Positions 1 through 7,405 of a stretch of 14,031 nt of DNA are shown here, piece by piece (within the stretch, counting starts at the first letter, position 1; each line of letters starts with the position of its first letter). Location of the stretch: the NCBI GenBank assembly GCA_964531735.1, contig CAZHGD010000195.1:1-14031 (forward strand), read 5' to 3'. The notes under the pieces are model-generated. The model saw nothing but the letters and a program-made list of their open reading frames with translations. It was not told where the DNA came from and searched no databases. The position numbers and the translations under genes are program-made. The DNA is from CAZHGD01 sp964531735 (GTDB lineage: Bacteria > Armatimonadota > UBA10988).

Positions 1-74
1 CGCCCGGCGCCGACGCGGCGCTCAGCGAGTGCGCGGCCCAGGCGGCGCACGAGGCCCTGTCCGAGCTGCGGTGA
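1..74 (+). CDS. 3' end of an unidentified protein gene (partial)
   Basis: An open frame runs in from the left edge and ends at the TGA at 72-74. The visible tail is 23 residues, rich in Ala, Glu and Leu, and reads as an amphipathic helix ending in HEALSELR. The frame has G or C at nearly every third codon position, as the clear genes here do. A promoter follows within 20 bases, consistent with a gene ending here. Too little is visible to name a family. It could be a chance open frame, since only about 24 codons are seen. Confidence 0.5.
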   Translation, partial: PGADAALSECAAQAAHEALSELR

Positions 75-89
75 GCCGCGGTGGGCGGC

Positions 90-118
90 TTGCCGCCGTC
101 ACTGCCGGCCGGTACAAT
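90..118 (+). promoter_or_regulatory. Sigma70-type promoter for the kinase-lptF/G-lptD operon
   Basis: A -35-like TTGCCG (90-95) and a -10-like TACAAT (113-118) are separated by exactly 17 bases. TACAAT is one mismatch from TATAAT and stands out as an AT-rich hexamer in very GC-rich surroundings. Transcription would start near 125, giving a leader of about 35 bases before the ATG at 160. It lies between the stop of the preceding gene and the first gene of the operon. Confidence 0.6.
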
Positions 119-125
119 ACCGGGC

Positions 126-142
126 GGCCCGCGCCGCGGGCC
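126..142 (+). promoter_or_regulatory. Inverted repeat at the expected 5' end of the operon mRNA
   Basis: GGCCCGCG and CGCGGGCC are perfect 8-base arms around a single C. As RNA this folds to a 7-bp GC stem with a 3-base loop. It begins at about the predicted transcription start and ends one base before the Shine-Dalgarno-like GGAGAGG (144-150). It could be an mRNA-stabilising 5' hairpin or a protein-binding operator. In DNA this GC-rich it may also be chance. Confidence 0.4.
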
Positions 143-159
143 GGGAGAGGACAGCCGCG

Positions 160-1200
160 ATGCCGCTCACCAGCAACGGGATCATCCACTCGATCTGCCA
201 TGCCCGAGCCGGACTGCTCGGGAACCCGTCCGACGGGTTCCACGGCAAGACCATCGCCGTGATCGTGCAGAACTGGTGTGCCCATGCGACCTTGTGGGAG
301 AGCCCGGAGCTGGTCATCGAGGCCAACCCGCAACACGACCCGCGAACGTTCGGGTCACTACGCGAGCTGCAAGGCACGGCGCAACGCGAAGGCTACTACG
401 GGGGACTGCGTCTGCTCTATGCGACCTGCAAGCGCTTCTACCAGCGGTGCCTGGAACTGGGTATTCTGCTGCCCGACCGCAATTTCACGCTGCGCTACGG
501 CACCAACATCCCGCGCGGCCTCGGCCTGGCGGGCTCAAGCGCCATCATCACCGCCACACTGCGGGCGCTGATGCGCTTCTACGGGGTCACCGAGGAGCAG
601 TTCGTCAAGCCGCTGATGCCCAATCTGGTGCTCAGCGTCGAGACCGAAGAACTCGAACTGACGGCCGGCCTGCAAGACCGGGTGATCCAGGTCTATGGCG
701 GTCTCGTCTACATGGACTTCGCGCGCGAGCGCCTGGAGCGCGACGGTCACGGGCTCTATGTGCCGCTCGACCTCGACCTGTTGCCGCCGCTCTACATCGC
801 CACGTTGCGCGACCCCTCGGAGAGCAGTCGCATCCACAGCCCAATTCGGGCGCGCTGGGAGCGTGGCGATGAGGAAGTCGTCGAGGCGATGAAGACCTTC
901 GCCGGCTTTGCCGAAGAGGGCCGGGCCGCGCTTGAGCGGCGCGAATGGGACCGCGTCGGCGAGTTGATGAACGCCAACTTCGCGCTGCGGCGGAAGCTCT
1001 ACGGCGATGCCGTGATCGGCGAGACCAAGCTCCGCATGGTCGACATCGCCCGGAGCAACGGCGCTTGCGCCACCACCACCGGCAGTGGCGGGGCCATCGT
1101 CGGCATCTACCGCGACGAGCGGCATTTCGATGACCTCAGCGCCGCCTTTGCGGCGCACGGCTTCCCGGTGATCAGGGTGCGCACCGCGGTCGAACCGTGA
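160..1200 (+). CDS. GHMP-family sugar kinase, glucuronokinase-like
   Basis: Predicted to phosphorylate the anomeric OH of a sugar with ATP, most likely D-glucuronate to glucuronate-1-phosphate, in the cytoplasm. At 346 residues it carries all GHMP landmarks. These are ARAGLLGNPSD (15-25), the ATP-binding loop PRGLGLAGSSAI (118-129), GLQDRVIQVYGG (170-181) with likely catalytic Asp173, and the C-terminal glycine motif TTGSGGAIVG (306-315). The stretches GYYGG(L/V)RLL, RNFTL, TNIPR, LQDR(V)xQVYGGLV and AEEGR match what I recall of plant glucuronokinases throughout the length. It starts at an ATG with GGAGAGG nine bases upstream. The stop overlaps the GTG of the LptF/G gene, so the two are translationally coupled. 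Substrate specificity is inferred; a related uronic or hexose kinase is the main alternative. Confidence 0.9.
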   Translation: MPLTSNGIIHSICHARAGLLGNPSDGFHGKTIAVIVQNWCAHATLWESPELVIEANPQHDPRTFGSLRELQGTAQREGYYGGLRLLYATCKRFYQRCLELGILLPDRNFTLRYGTNIPRGLGLAGSSAIITATLRALMRFYGVTEEQFVKPLMPNLVLSVETEELELTAGLQDRVIQVYGGLVYMDFARERLERDGHGLYVPLDLDLLPPLYIATLRDPSESSRIHSPIRARWERGDEEVVEAMKTFAGFAEEGRAALERREWDRVGELMNANFALRRKLYGDAVIGETKLRMVDIARSNGACATTTGSGGAIVGIYRDERHFDDLSAAFAAHGFPVIRVRTAVEP

Positions 1201-2279
1201 GGCTCTCGCTACAGCGCTACGTCCTCGAGGAGATCATCGCGCCGTTCGTGGTCGGCGTGCTGATGATCCTGGTCATGCTCCTGGGTGACCACCTCTACAA
1301 GCTGCTCGACCTGGTCATCGTCAAGGGCGTCGGCCTGCTCACCGTGGCCCGCATCCTGCTGCTGATCATGCCCGAGATGATGGTCATCGCGTTCCCGCTG
1401 GCGACGATGCTGGCGGTCTCGCTCGGCGTGAATCGGCTGGTGCGCGAGAACGAGTGGAGCTCGATGCGTCTCGGCGGCCTGAGCCTCGAGCGCATGTTGC
1501 TGCCGGTGGTCATCTTCGGCGCGAGCGTCGGTGGCTTGGCCTGGCTGATCAGCGAGCACCTGGCGCCGGCCGCCAAGCAGGAGTACGTCCGGGCGACGAC
1601 CCGGCTGGCGCTGGCCAACCCGACGGTGGTCATCCAGCCGAAGAAGTGGTTTCAGCCGCCGACCAACGACCGCTGGTTCTTCGTCAACAGCGTCGATCCG
1701 CGGACCGGCGTCATGCGCAACCTGGTCATCTTCTCCGAGTTGCAGAGCGACTATCCGACCGCGCTGATGGCCCAGGAGGGCCGCCTGATCGGTGAGCGCT
1801 TCGTGCTCAAGAAGGTGGTTCGCCACATGTGGCGCAGCGACGGCACCTTGGAGCGCGAGTCGGAGACCGACGAGGTCGAGATGCGCTTTTCGAAGCTCGT
1901 GCCGCAGGTGATCGGCCTGGGTCAGACGGCCGGCGAGATGTCGTCGAGCCAGCTCAAGTCGCTGATCCGGCAGCAAGGCAAGCAAGGCATCCGGCGGCCG
2001 GACCAGGTGATCGACCTGCACCGCAAGTACGCCGCGCCGGTGGCCTGCCTGGTGCTGGCGCTGATGTGCGTGCCGCTGAACGTGCTGACCGCGCATCGCG
2101 GCAGCTTCTTTGGTTTGCTGATCACCGCGATCCTGGTGGTGATCTACTTCCTGACCCTGAAGCTGGGGGAGTCGCTGGCGCGCGACGGCTTTCTGCGTCA
2201 CGCGCCGGTGCTGGGTGTGTGGCTGCAGACCATTGTCTTCGGTCTGCTGACCGCGTGGCTGCTGCGGCGCTGCCGCTGA
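1197..2279 (+). CDS. lptF/lptG: LptF/LptG family LPS-export permease
   Basis: Transmembrane subunit of the LptB2FG ABC transporter, which extracts LPS from the inner membrane and feeds it to the periplasmic Lpt bridge. The 360 residues match the family's usual length. The layout is also typical: an N-terminal helix (about 12-37), helices at about 46-77 and 98-119, a periplasmic beta-jellyroll (about 140-265), then three C-terminal helices (about 279-300, 302-327 and 335-357). The motif ENEWSSMRLGG (85-95) is typical of the family's cytoplasmic coupling region. The GTG start overlaps the previous stop as GTGA, and no good Shine-Dalgarno lies just upstream. Translation therefore probably depends on the kinase gene. 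Only one permease is present; its F or G partner and the ATPase LptB must lie elsewhere. I cannot decide F versus G from sequence alone. Confidence 0.94.
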   Translation: MRLSLQRYVLEEIIAPFVVGVLMILVMLLGDHLYKLLDLVIVKGVGLLTVARILLLIMPEMMVIAFPLATMLAVSLGVNRLVRENEWSSMRLGGLSLERMLLPVVIFGASVGGLAWLISEHLAPAAKQEYVRATTRLALANPTVVIQPKKWFQPPTNDRWFFVNSVDPRTGVMRNLVIFSELQSDYPTALMAQEGRLIGERFVLKKVVRHMWRSDGTLERESETDEVEMRFSKLVPQVIGLGQTAGEMSSSQLKSLIRQQGKQGIRRPDQVIDLHRKYAAPVACLVLALMCVPLNVLTAHRGSFFGLLITAILVVIYFLTLKLGESLARDGFLRHAPVLGVWLQTIVFGLLTAWLLRRCR

Positions 2280-2337
2280 TGTGAAGAGGCCATCCGGCAC
2301 CCGAGTCTAACGAGTCGCCTCAACGAAAGGCCCAGGC

Positions 2338-4764
2338 GTGCGGCAGTCAGCGACAGCACAGCGGCTTCGCCGGCCGGTTACCACCGGCTGCGTGGCGCTA
2401 TGGCTGGCCGCGCTGCTGGGGTTGCCCGCGCCGGCACAGACCCAGCCGAAGCCCCAACTCGGACCGCCGGTTCCGGCCGGCGCCGACGCGGGTGCCCCGC
2501 CGGCGCCGACCGATCCCCTGGCCGCCACGCCGAGCCAGACACCGCCGGCGGGGCAGGCCGCCGGTGCGCCGGCGAAGCAGGCGGCGACGCTGCGCCAGAA
2601 TCAGGTGGAGCTGGGCGCCCGCACGGTGCAGCAGGATGACCAGCGGCGAACGGTCCGGGCCACCGGTGACCTCCGGTTCCGCTGGCGCGACCTGAAGGTG
2701 AGCGGTGACGAAGCGCTGGTGAACTACCGGCTCAACACGGCCCGCATCATCGGTCCGGTCAGCGCCCTCCGCGACGACGGCACCACCTTCGAGACCGACC
2801 AGCTCGATATCGACCTGCGCAAGTACTGGTACACGACCGGACCGTTCCGGGCCAAAATCATGCCGGCGGCCATCGGGCCGGACGTGGTCGAGCCCATCTA
2901 CCTGTCCGGTGGCGACACCTTCAGCGTGCGCGACACCTACTTCTCGGCGCACCGCAGCATCCTGTCGAGCTGCCCGCCGAACGACCTCAAGTACCACATC
3001 CAGGCCCGCACCATCGCGGTCATTCCCGACCGGAAGATCATCTTCCGCAGCGCCAAGGTGTACGTGTTCGGCGTGCCCATCTTCGCCGTCGGCAAGCTCG
3101 TGCTGCCGCTGCGCCGCTACCGGCGCGCCGAGTGGTTGCCGGAGTTCGGCCGCAACGATGTCTACGGCTTCTTCACGCGCATGCGCTACTTCTACGATCT
3201 GGCCGACAGCCAGTTCGGCAACGTCTCGGGCATGATGACCGAGAAGCGCGGCTTCTTCACCGGGCTCGAGCACGACTACGGCTGGGCCCGCGCCGAATGG
3301 CGCGGGCAAGGCCGGATCAGCGCCGAGTTCGGCAGCAAGCAGAACGACACCACCTTGCGCGGCGACCTCAGCCAGCGTATGGGCCGGCAGACCGACCTGA
3401 AGGGCAACTTCAGCTACAGTCGCAACACGGGCTTCAGCACGTCCACCTCGCAGAGCAACCTGACGGGGACGCTGACGCATCAGTTCGGCCTGGGCACGAC
3501 CACCATCGGCCTCAGCCGCAGCGATACCACCAGCGCGGGCACGTCGAGCAACTACACTCGCCTGACCTTTGGCCAACGGCTGGCGGTCGGCGACGTGTTC
3601 AATGCCGACCTGGGCGCCGACTACGCCCGGCGCGCGTCGACCGGCAGCACGTCGGATGCCCAGTTGCAGACACATGCCAAACTGAGCGGCCGCTGGACGC
3701 TGTTCGACTGGGAGGTGCTGGACCAGCGGCAGTTCGACCTCAACGGCGACCGGCAGAGCACGTTCCTGCAGACCACCACCGAGATTGTGCCGCAGTTGAG
3801 TCTGCGGACCGATTCGCGGCGCCTGCGGATGCCGCTGCCCGACGTGTTCAACCTGCGGTTCGACACCAACCTCGGCCAGTACCGCGAGACGGTGACCAAC
3901 CCGTACACGCAGCAGTCGGGTCTGTCCACCGTGCTGCGCGCCAACTTCGATCTGAACGGCGACGTCGGCCGGCTGTCGCTCGGCCGGCGCGTGCGCTTCC
4001 TGACCAACTTCCGCTACAGCCAGAGCTTCTTCGATCATCCTGACCCGGCGGCGAAGTACATCGTCGCGATCGGCCCGACCATGGAGTGGGCGCCGATTCG
4101 TCATCTGCGCTTCGACATGCGCTACCGCTGGCAGGAGGTGGCTGGTTACTCACCGCTCAGCCGCTTCGACTTCGCGCAGAGCATCAACGACCTCGACTTC
4201 ACCATGAGCTGGTTCGTGCCGCACCCGGCGCGACCGGATGATGGGCTGATGGCGCTAACGCTCAACGGCGGCTACGACATGCTCACCGGCTACAACCGCG
4301 ACCTGCGCATCGGCGCCCAGATCAAGCCGTTCCGCTCGCTGTTCCTCGACCTGAGCACGAGCTACTCGCTCGAGGGCCGCGGCTACAGCGACGCCGGCTT
4401 CCGCGCTCTCCGCGGTGAGGTGCGAATGGTGCCGGGGCGCTGGTGGAGCCACAATGTCGGCTTCAACTACGACATCCGCAACGCGCGCCTGCAGAACGTC
4501 GACAGCCTGGCCACGCTCCGGCCGATCCGGCGGCTGACCATCCAGAACGCGCTGACCTGGGACGGCTACAGCAAGCGCGTCACCTTCAACGACCTGTTGG
4601 TCGACTTCAACATGGGCTGTGTCTCGCTGGTCGGCAGCTATCGGCAGCAGTCCAAGGAGTTCCGCGTCGACCTGAACATTGCCGCCTTCCCCGGCCTGGC
4701 CACGCTGTTCGGCACCGGCAAGTTCGGTCAGCAGTTCAGCACCAGCCAAGGCTTGCAGTTCTAG
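2338..4764 (+). CDS. lptD: LPS-assembly outer-membrane protein LptD
   Basis: Outer-membrane translocon that inserts LPS-type glycolipid into the outer leaflet. The 808 residues comprise a signal peptide (about 1-34), a Pro/Ala-rich linker (36-83), an OstA-like jellyroll (about 84-255, beginning near TLRQNQVELG) and a long C-terminal beta-barrel of alternating strands ending ...GLQF. The terminal Phe is the usual outer-membrane-protein signature. The mature part seems to contain only two cysteines: Cys212 in SSCPPND at the domain junction and Cys761 in NMGCVSL near the C-terminus. The start is the GTG at 2338, with GAAAGG (2325-2330) seven bases upstream. It lies 58 bases after the permease gene in the same direction, so it belongs to the same operon. 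The Pro/Ala linker is longer than in E. coli LptD. Confidence 0.93.
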   Translation: MRQSATAQRLRRPVTTGCVALWLAALLGLPAPAQTQPKPQLGPPVPAGADAGAPPAPTDPLAATPSQTPPAGQAAGAPAKQAATLRQNQVELGARTVQQDDQRRTVRATGDLRFRWRDLKVSGDEALVNYRLNTARIIGPVSALRDDGTTFETDQLDIDLRKYWYTTGPFRAKIMPAAIGPDVVEPIYLSGGDTFSVRDTYFSAHRSILSSCPPNDLKYHIQARTIAVIPDRKIIFRSAKVYVFGVPIFAVGKLVLPLRRYRRAEWLPEFGRNDVYGFFTRMRYFYDLADSQFGNVSGMMTEKRGFFTGLEHDYGWARAEWRGQGRISAEFGSKQNDTTLRGDLSQRMGRQTDLKGNFSYSRNTGFSTSTSQSNLTGTLTHQFGLGTTTIGLSRSDTTSAGTSSNYTRLTFGQRLAVGDVFNADLGADYARRASTGSTSDAQLQTHAKLSGRWTLFDWEVLDQRQFDLNGDRQSTFLQTTTEIVPQLSLRTDSRRLRMPLPDVFNLRFDTNLGQYRETVTNPYTQQSGLSTVLRANFDLNGDVGRLSLGRRVRFLTNFRYSQSFFDHPDPAAKYIVAIGPTMEWAPIRHLRFDMRYRWQEVAGYSPLSRFDFAQSINDLDFTMSWFVPHPARPDDGLMALTLNGGYDMLTGYNRDLRIGAQIKPFRSLFLDLSTSYSLEGRGYSDAGFRALRGEVRMVPGRWWSHNVGFNYDIRNARLQNVDSLATLRPIRRLTIQNALTWDGYSKRVTFNDLLVDFNMGCVSLVGSYRQQSKEFRVDLNIAAFPGLATLFGTGKFGQQFSTSQGLQF

Positions 4765-4806
4765 TCTGGTGGGCCTGCGCTGGTGCCGGACTGCTGGGCC
4801 GGTCGG

Positions 4807-6768
4807 CTAGGCCACCGGTTCGTAGACCCAAGCCAGCGCTTGAGGCCGCGCCGTGAACGTCAGCGGCAGGCCGGCGTCGCCAGCCGCAGCGCCGCTGGCC
4901 TCGAATGAGGTCCCGTCGATGACGTTGGTGAACCGGTACGTCTGGGCCGGGTCGAGCGCGCGCAGCCTCAGGTCGAGGCCGTTGGCCGGGCACTCGGGCC
5001 GCCTGAAGACCTGCAACAGGCCGCCACCGGTCTCGGGCCGGTGCCACTGCCAGGCGGCCAGGGCATCGGCCGCCAGACTGAACGCCAGCAGCGGATAGAG
5101 GTCGCCGAGGTAGTACGGACGAAGCCGCTCGCAGACGGCGGCGGCGTGGCGGAGCCAGTCGGCGCCGAACGCCTGCCAGGGCGTGAGGAAGCCCTCGGGC
5201 TCACCGGTCGGATTGGGCGGCGTACAGAAGACCAGGCCAACGCCGGTCGCGCTGAGCAGCAGGTAGTCATCGGGCCGGTCGCACGAACCGGTGCTCAGCG
5301 GCACCCACGGCGCCAGCCCGTAGGTCTGGCACTGCAGGCCAATCGGGTCGTACTCGGGGAAGCACTGGAAGTCGCTCCGCCAGAGCGGGATGCTCCGCGA
5401 GACGGTCTCCAGGTCGATGCGCCGCCCGCCGCTGGAGCAGTTGTCGATGAGCAGACCGGGATGCCGGTCGAGCAACGCGTCCCAGAATGCATACAGCCCC
5501 TCGATGTGGCGGATCTCGGTCATGCCCACCCGATCCGGCGCGTCGGCCGCCTCCCAGAATGGTGCCGGGTCGGTGTTGAAGTCCTGGCGGTAGCAGGTGA
5601 CGCGCCCGTCGCTCAGCAGCTTCGAGATGAGCTCGGTGATGGCCTGGCGCACCTCGGGTCGGCCGAGGTCCAGCAGGTAGTTGCTGCCGATCGGCCCCAG
5701 CAGCCAGTCGGCGTGCTCGTGTGCCAGGCGGCCCTCGGTGTGGATCCGCTCGGGCTCGAACCACAGCGTGAACCGCTGGCCGGCGGCGGCCGCCGCCTCA
5801 CCGATCGGGGCCAGACCGTCGGGGTAGGTGAGGGGATTGGGCCACCAGTTGCCCACCTCGCGCCACCAGACGCTGTTGAACACCGTGGAGTTGCTCTGGT
5901 ATGGCGCGTCGCCGTGCCAGCCCGCGTCGATCCAGTAGTTGTCGACGGCGATCTGCTGCTCGGTGAGCCAGGCGATCTTGCCCAACTGCCGCTCGGCCTG
6001 GTTCTCGCCCCACGTTGCCAGCGAAATGGGCGCCACCGAGTCGCCCGTGCGGTGCAGCGGATTGTGGTGGGCCAGCAGCAGGCGGCGGAGCTGGTTCTGC
6101 CCGCGCTCGCGGTCGCCTTCGTAGCACAGGACGGCCATGCGCGGCGTGCGGATGCGCTCGCCCGGGTGCAGTCGCAGGTGCGTGCGCTTCAGGCCGGCGG
6201 TCACGCGCAGCGAGCCGTCGTCATCACGCCACAGCCGGACGCGCCAGTCACCGGTCCAGCCGACGGCCACGATCACCCCCCAGCCGTCATCGGTCACCAA
6301 GTTGAAGAACGGCAGCGTGCCGCACGAGGAACGCCCCGACTTCGACTCCAGCACCAACGGGTTACCGGCGCCGCGCCAGGCCTCCTGCGGACCGTGGGCG
6401 GTGGGATTGAGCGGGGCGCACTGCGGTTCGAAGTCGTCGATGCGGCACTCGCTGCCGCGCGACCAATGGACCGTGCAGCCATGCTGGCGTGGCAGGGCGA
6501 AGCGGGCATCGAGGGCCAGGATGTCGCTCAGGATGGGTGTGTCCTGCGTGCCGGCGGCCGAGAGATGGACCACCCATTCCACAGCGGCGAAGCCGGCGGG
6601 CTCGATGACCTCGTACTCGACGCTCAGGCCGAGCTCCGGCAGGGCGCCATGGTGACGCTGTTCCTGGCAGACGAACGAGAACGGCACTGGCGCGCCGGTC
6701 GCTGACTGTTGCGCCGCGCGCCAGTGGGCCAGGCGTGCGGCCTCTTCGGCGGTACCACCCGTGGGCAT
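4807..6768 (-). CDS. GH36-family alpha-galactosidase-type glycoside hydrolase
   Basis: A retaining exo-glycosidase expected to release terminal alpha-galactose (or alpha-GalNAc) from oligosaccharides. There is no signal peptide, so it probably acts in the cytoplasm. The 653 residues show an N-terminal beta-supersandwich (about 1-235), a TIM barrel (about 245-560) and a C-terminal beta domain. GH36 landmarks are YWIDAGWHGD (278-287), WFEPERIH (336-343), the nucleophile in YRQDFN (Asp396), DNCSSGGRRID (442-452) and the acid/base in PLWRSDF (Asp466). The nucleophile motif is RQDFN rather than the classical KWDxN. This places it in a divergent GH36 branch and leaves galactose versus N-acetylgalactosamine open. 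The ATG at 6768 has a strong AGGAG six bases upstream. It converges on lptD with a 42-base gap and no clear terminator, and diverges from the fosA-like gene. Confidence 0.92.
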   Translation of the reverse strand: MPTGGTAEEAARLAHWRAAQQSATGAPVPFSFVCQEQRHHGALPELGLSVEYEVIEPAGFAAVEWVVHLSAAGTQDTPILSDILALDARFALPRQHGCTVHWSRGSECRIDDFEPQCAPLNPTAHGPQEAWRGAGNPLVLESKSGRSSCGTLPFFNLVTDDGWGVIVAVGWTGDWRVRLWRDDDGSLRVTAGLKRTHLRLHPGERIRTPRMAVLCYEGDRERGQNQLRRLLLAHHNPLHRTGDSVAPISLATWGENQAERQLGKIAWLTEQQIAVDNYWIDAGWHGDAPYQSNSTVFNSVWWREVGNWWPNPLTYPDGLAPIGEAAAAAGQRFTLWFEPERIHTEGRLAHEHADWLLGPIGSNYLLDLGRPEVRQAITELISKLLSDGRVTCYRQDFNTDPAPFWEAADAPDRVGMTEIRHIEGLYAFWDALLDRHPGLLIDNCSSGGRRIDLETVSRSIPLWRSDFQCFPEYDPIGLQCQTYGLAPWVPLSTGSCDRPDDYLLLSATGVGLVFCTPPNPTGEPEGFLTPWQAFGADWLRHAAAVCERLRPYYLGDLYPLLAFSLAADALAAWQWHRPETGGGLLQVFRRPECPANGLDLRLRALDPAQTYRFTNVIDGTSFEASGAAAGDAGLPLTFTARPQALAWVYEPVA

Positions 6769-6778
6769 GACCTACTCC

Positions 6779-6803
6779 TGGCCGCCGTGTTTGGCGGCGG
6801 CCA
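6779..6803 (-). promoter_or_regulatory. Hairpin directly upstream of the GH36 Shine-Dalgarno
   Basis: On the minus strand TGGCCGCCG and CGGCGGCCA form a perfect 9-bp stem with a 7-base loop. The stem ends at the first base of the AGGAG ribosome-binding site. It lies in the 127-base divergent region between the GH36 and fosA-like genes. It could control translation or bind a regulator. I saw no convincing -10/-35 pair for either gene here. Confidence 0.4.
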
Positions 6804-6895
6804 AGCGGTTCCTCCCCGACAGTGTCGAGCAGGAATGGACGACGGTGTGGCGGAACGAGAGGCCAGCACGGCCGTGGCGGCCGCCGGAGCAGACC

Positions 6896-7318
6896 GTGGT
6901 CCAGGGCCTCAACCACATCACCCTCGCGGTGTCTGACGCCGACCGGTCGCTGGCCTTCTACGTCGACCTGCTCGGTCTGCGTCTGGTGGCCCGGTGGCCG
7001 ACCGGCGCCTATCTGCTGGCGGGCGGCGTGTGGCTGGTCCTGCACCAGGACGCTGCGACGCGGCCGGGTGCGCTGCCCGAATACACCCACCTGGCGTTCA
7101 GTGTGCCCGGCGAGGCGTTCGACGAGGCCCGGCACGCGCTGCAAGCGGCCGGCGTCGTGGTGTGGCAGGAGAACACCTCAGAAGGGGCCTCGTGCTACTT
7201 CCTCGATCCCGACGGCCACAAGCTGGAGATCCATGCCGGCGATCTGGCGTCGCGCCTGGCGGACTGCCGCCAGCGGCCATGGCCGGGCCTGCGCCTGACC
7301 GACGAGACGGTGCGGTAG
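6896..7318 (+). CDS. FosA-like metal-dependent thiol transferase (VOC superfamily)
   Basis: FosA opens the epoxide of fosfomycin by adding a thiol, using Mn2+. The 140 residues comprise paired VOC modules and match FosA from end to end: GLNHITLAVSD (4-14), PEYTHLAFS (61-69), SEGAS (95-99), YFLDPDGHKLEIH (101-113), GDLASRLA (115-122). The expected metal ligands are His7, His65 and Glu111. Phosphonate-site equivalents Thr9, Trp46, Ser95, Ser99, Tyr101 and Arg120 are kept. The frame is open back to 6761. I chose the GTG at 6896 because it gives the family's N-terminus (MVQGLNH) and has CGGAG six bases upstream. Residues I associate with glutathione binding in Pseudomonas FosA (Gln36, Ser50, Lys90, Arg93) are Thr36, His50, Gln91 and Thr94 here. 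The co-substrate may therefore differ. Gly44 sits where FosX has its catalytic Glu, so a hydrolase is not supported. Confidence 0.87.
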   Translation: MVQGLNHITLAVSDADRSLAFYVDLLGLRLVARWPTGAYLLAGGVWLVLHQDAATRPGALPEYTHLAFSVPGEAFDEARHALQAAGVVVWQENTSEGASCYFLDPDGHKLEIHAGDLASRLADCRQRPWPGLRLTDETVR

Positions 7319-7405
7319 CCGCGTTCTGTCACGCCTGGCAGGAGTTGCGGCGGCCCGGGCGAATAGCCAGCCGAGCGCCGGCGTGGTGCGGCGCGGGGAG
7401 TGCCC

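Noticed and set aside
1209..2300. Minus-strand open frame (363 codons) opposite the LptF/G gene
   Set aside because: His/Gln/Arg/Asp-rich product typical of the complement of a membrane-protein gene, with no recognisable features.
2286..2321. Direct repeat CGAGTC (2302-2307, 2311-2316) and weak GAGGC/GCCTC stem before lptD
   Set aside because: Too short to distinguish from chance; no promoter-like sequence accompanies it.
2398..4104. Long minus-strand open frame (568 codons) opposite lptD
   Set aside because: Composition is Arg/Ala/Val/His-rich without motifs. The plus strand encodes a full LptD with signal peptide and terminal Phe.
4765..4806. Terminator between the convergent lptD and GH36 genes
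   Set aside because: Only weak 4-5 base complementarities with long loops and no T-tract were found in this 42-base gap.
5041..6705. Long plus-strand open frame (554 codons) opposite the GH36 gene
   Set aside because: Antisense shadow of a high-GC gene. The product is rich in Arg, Gly, Ala, Gln and Val with no domain, while the minus strand gives clear GH36 motifs.
6761..6895. N-terminal extension of the FosA-like protein from the upstream GTG/ATG
   Set aside because: The extra 45 residues have no FosA counterpart, overlap the GH36 start, and a better start with a ribosome-binding site exists at 6896.
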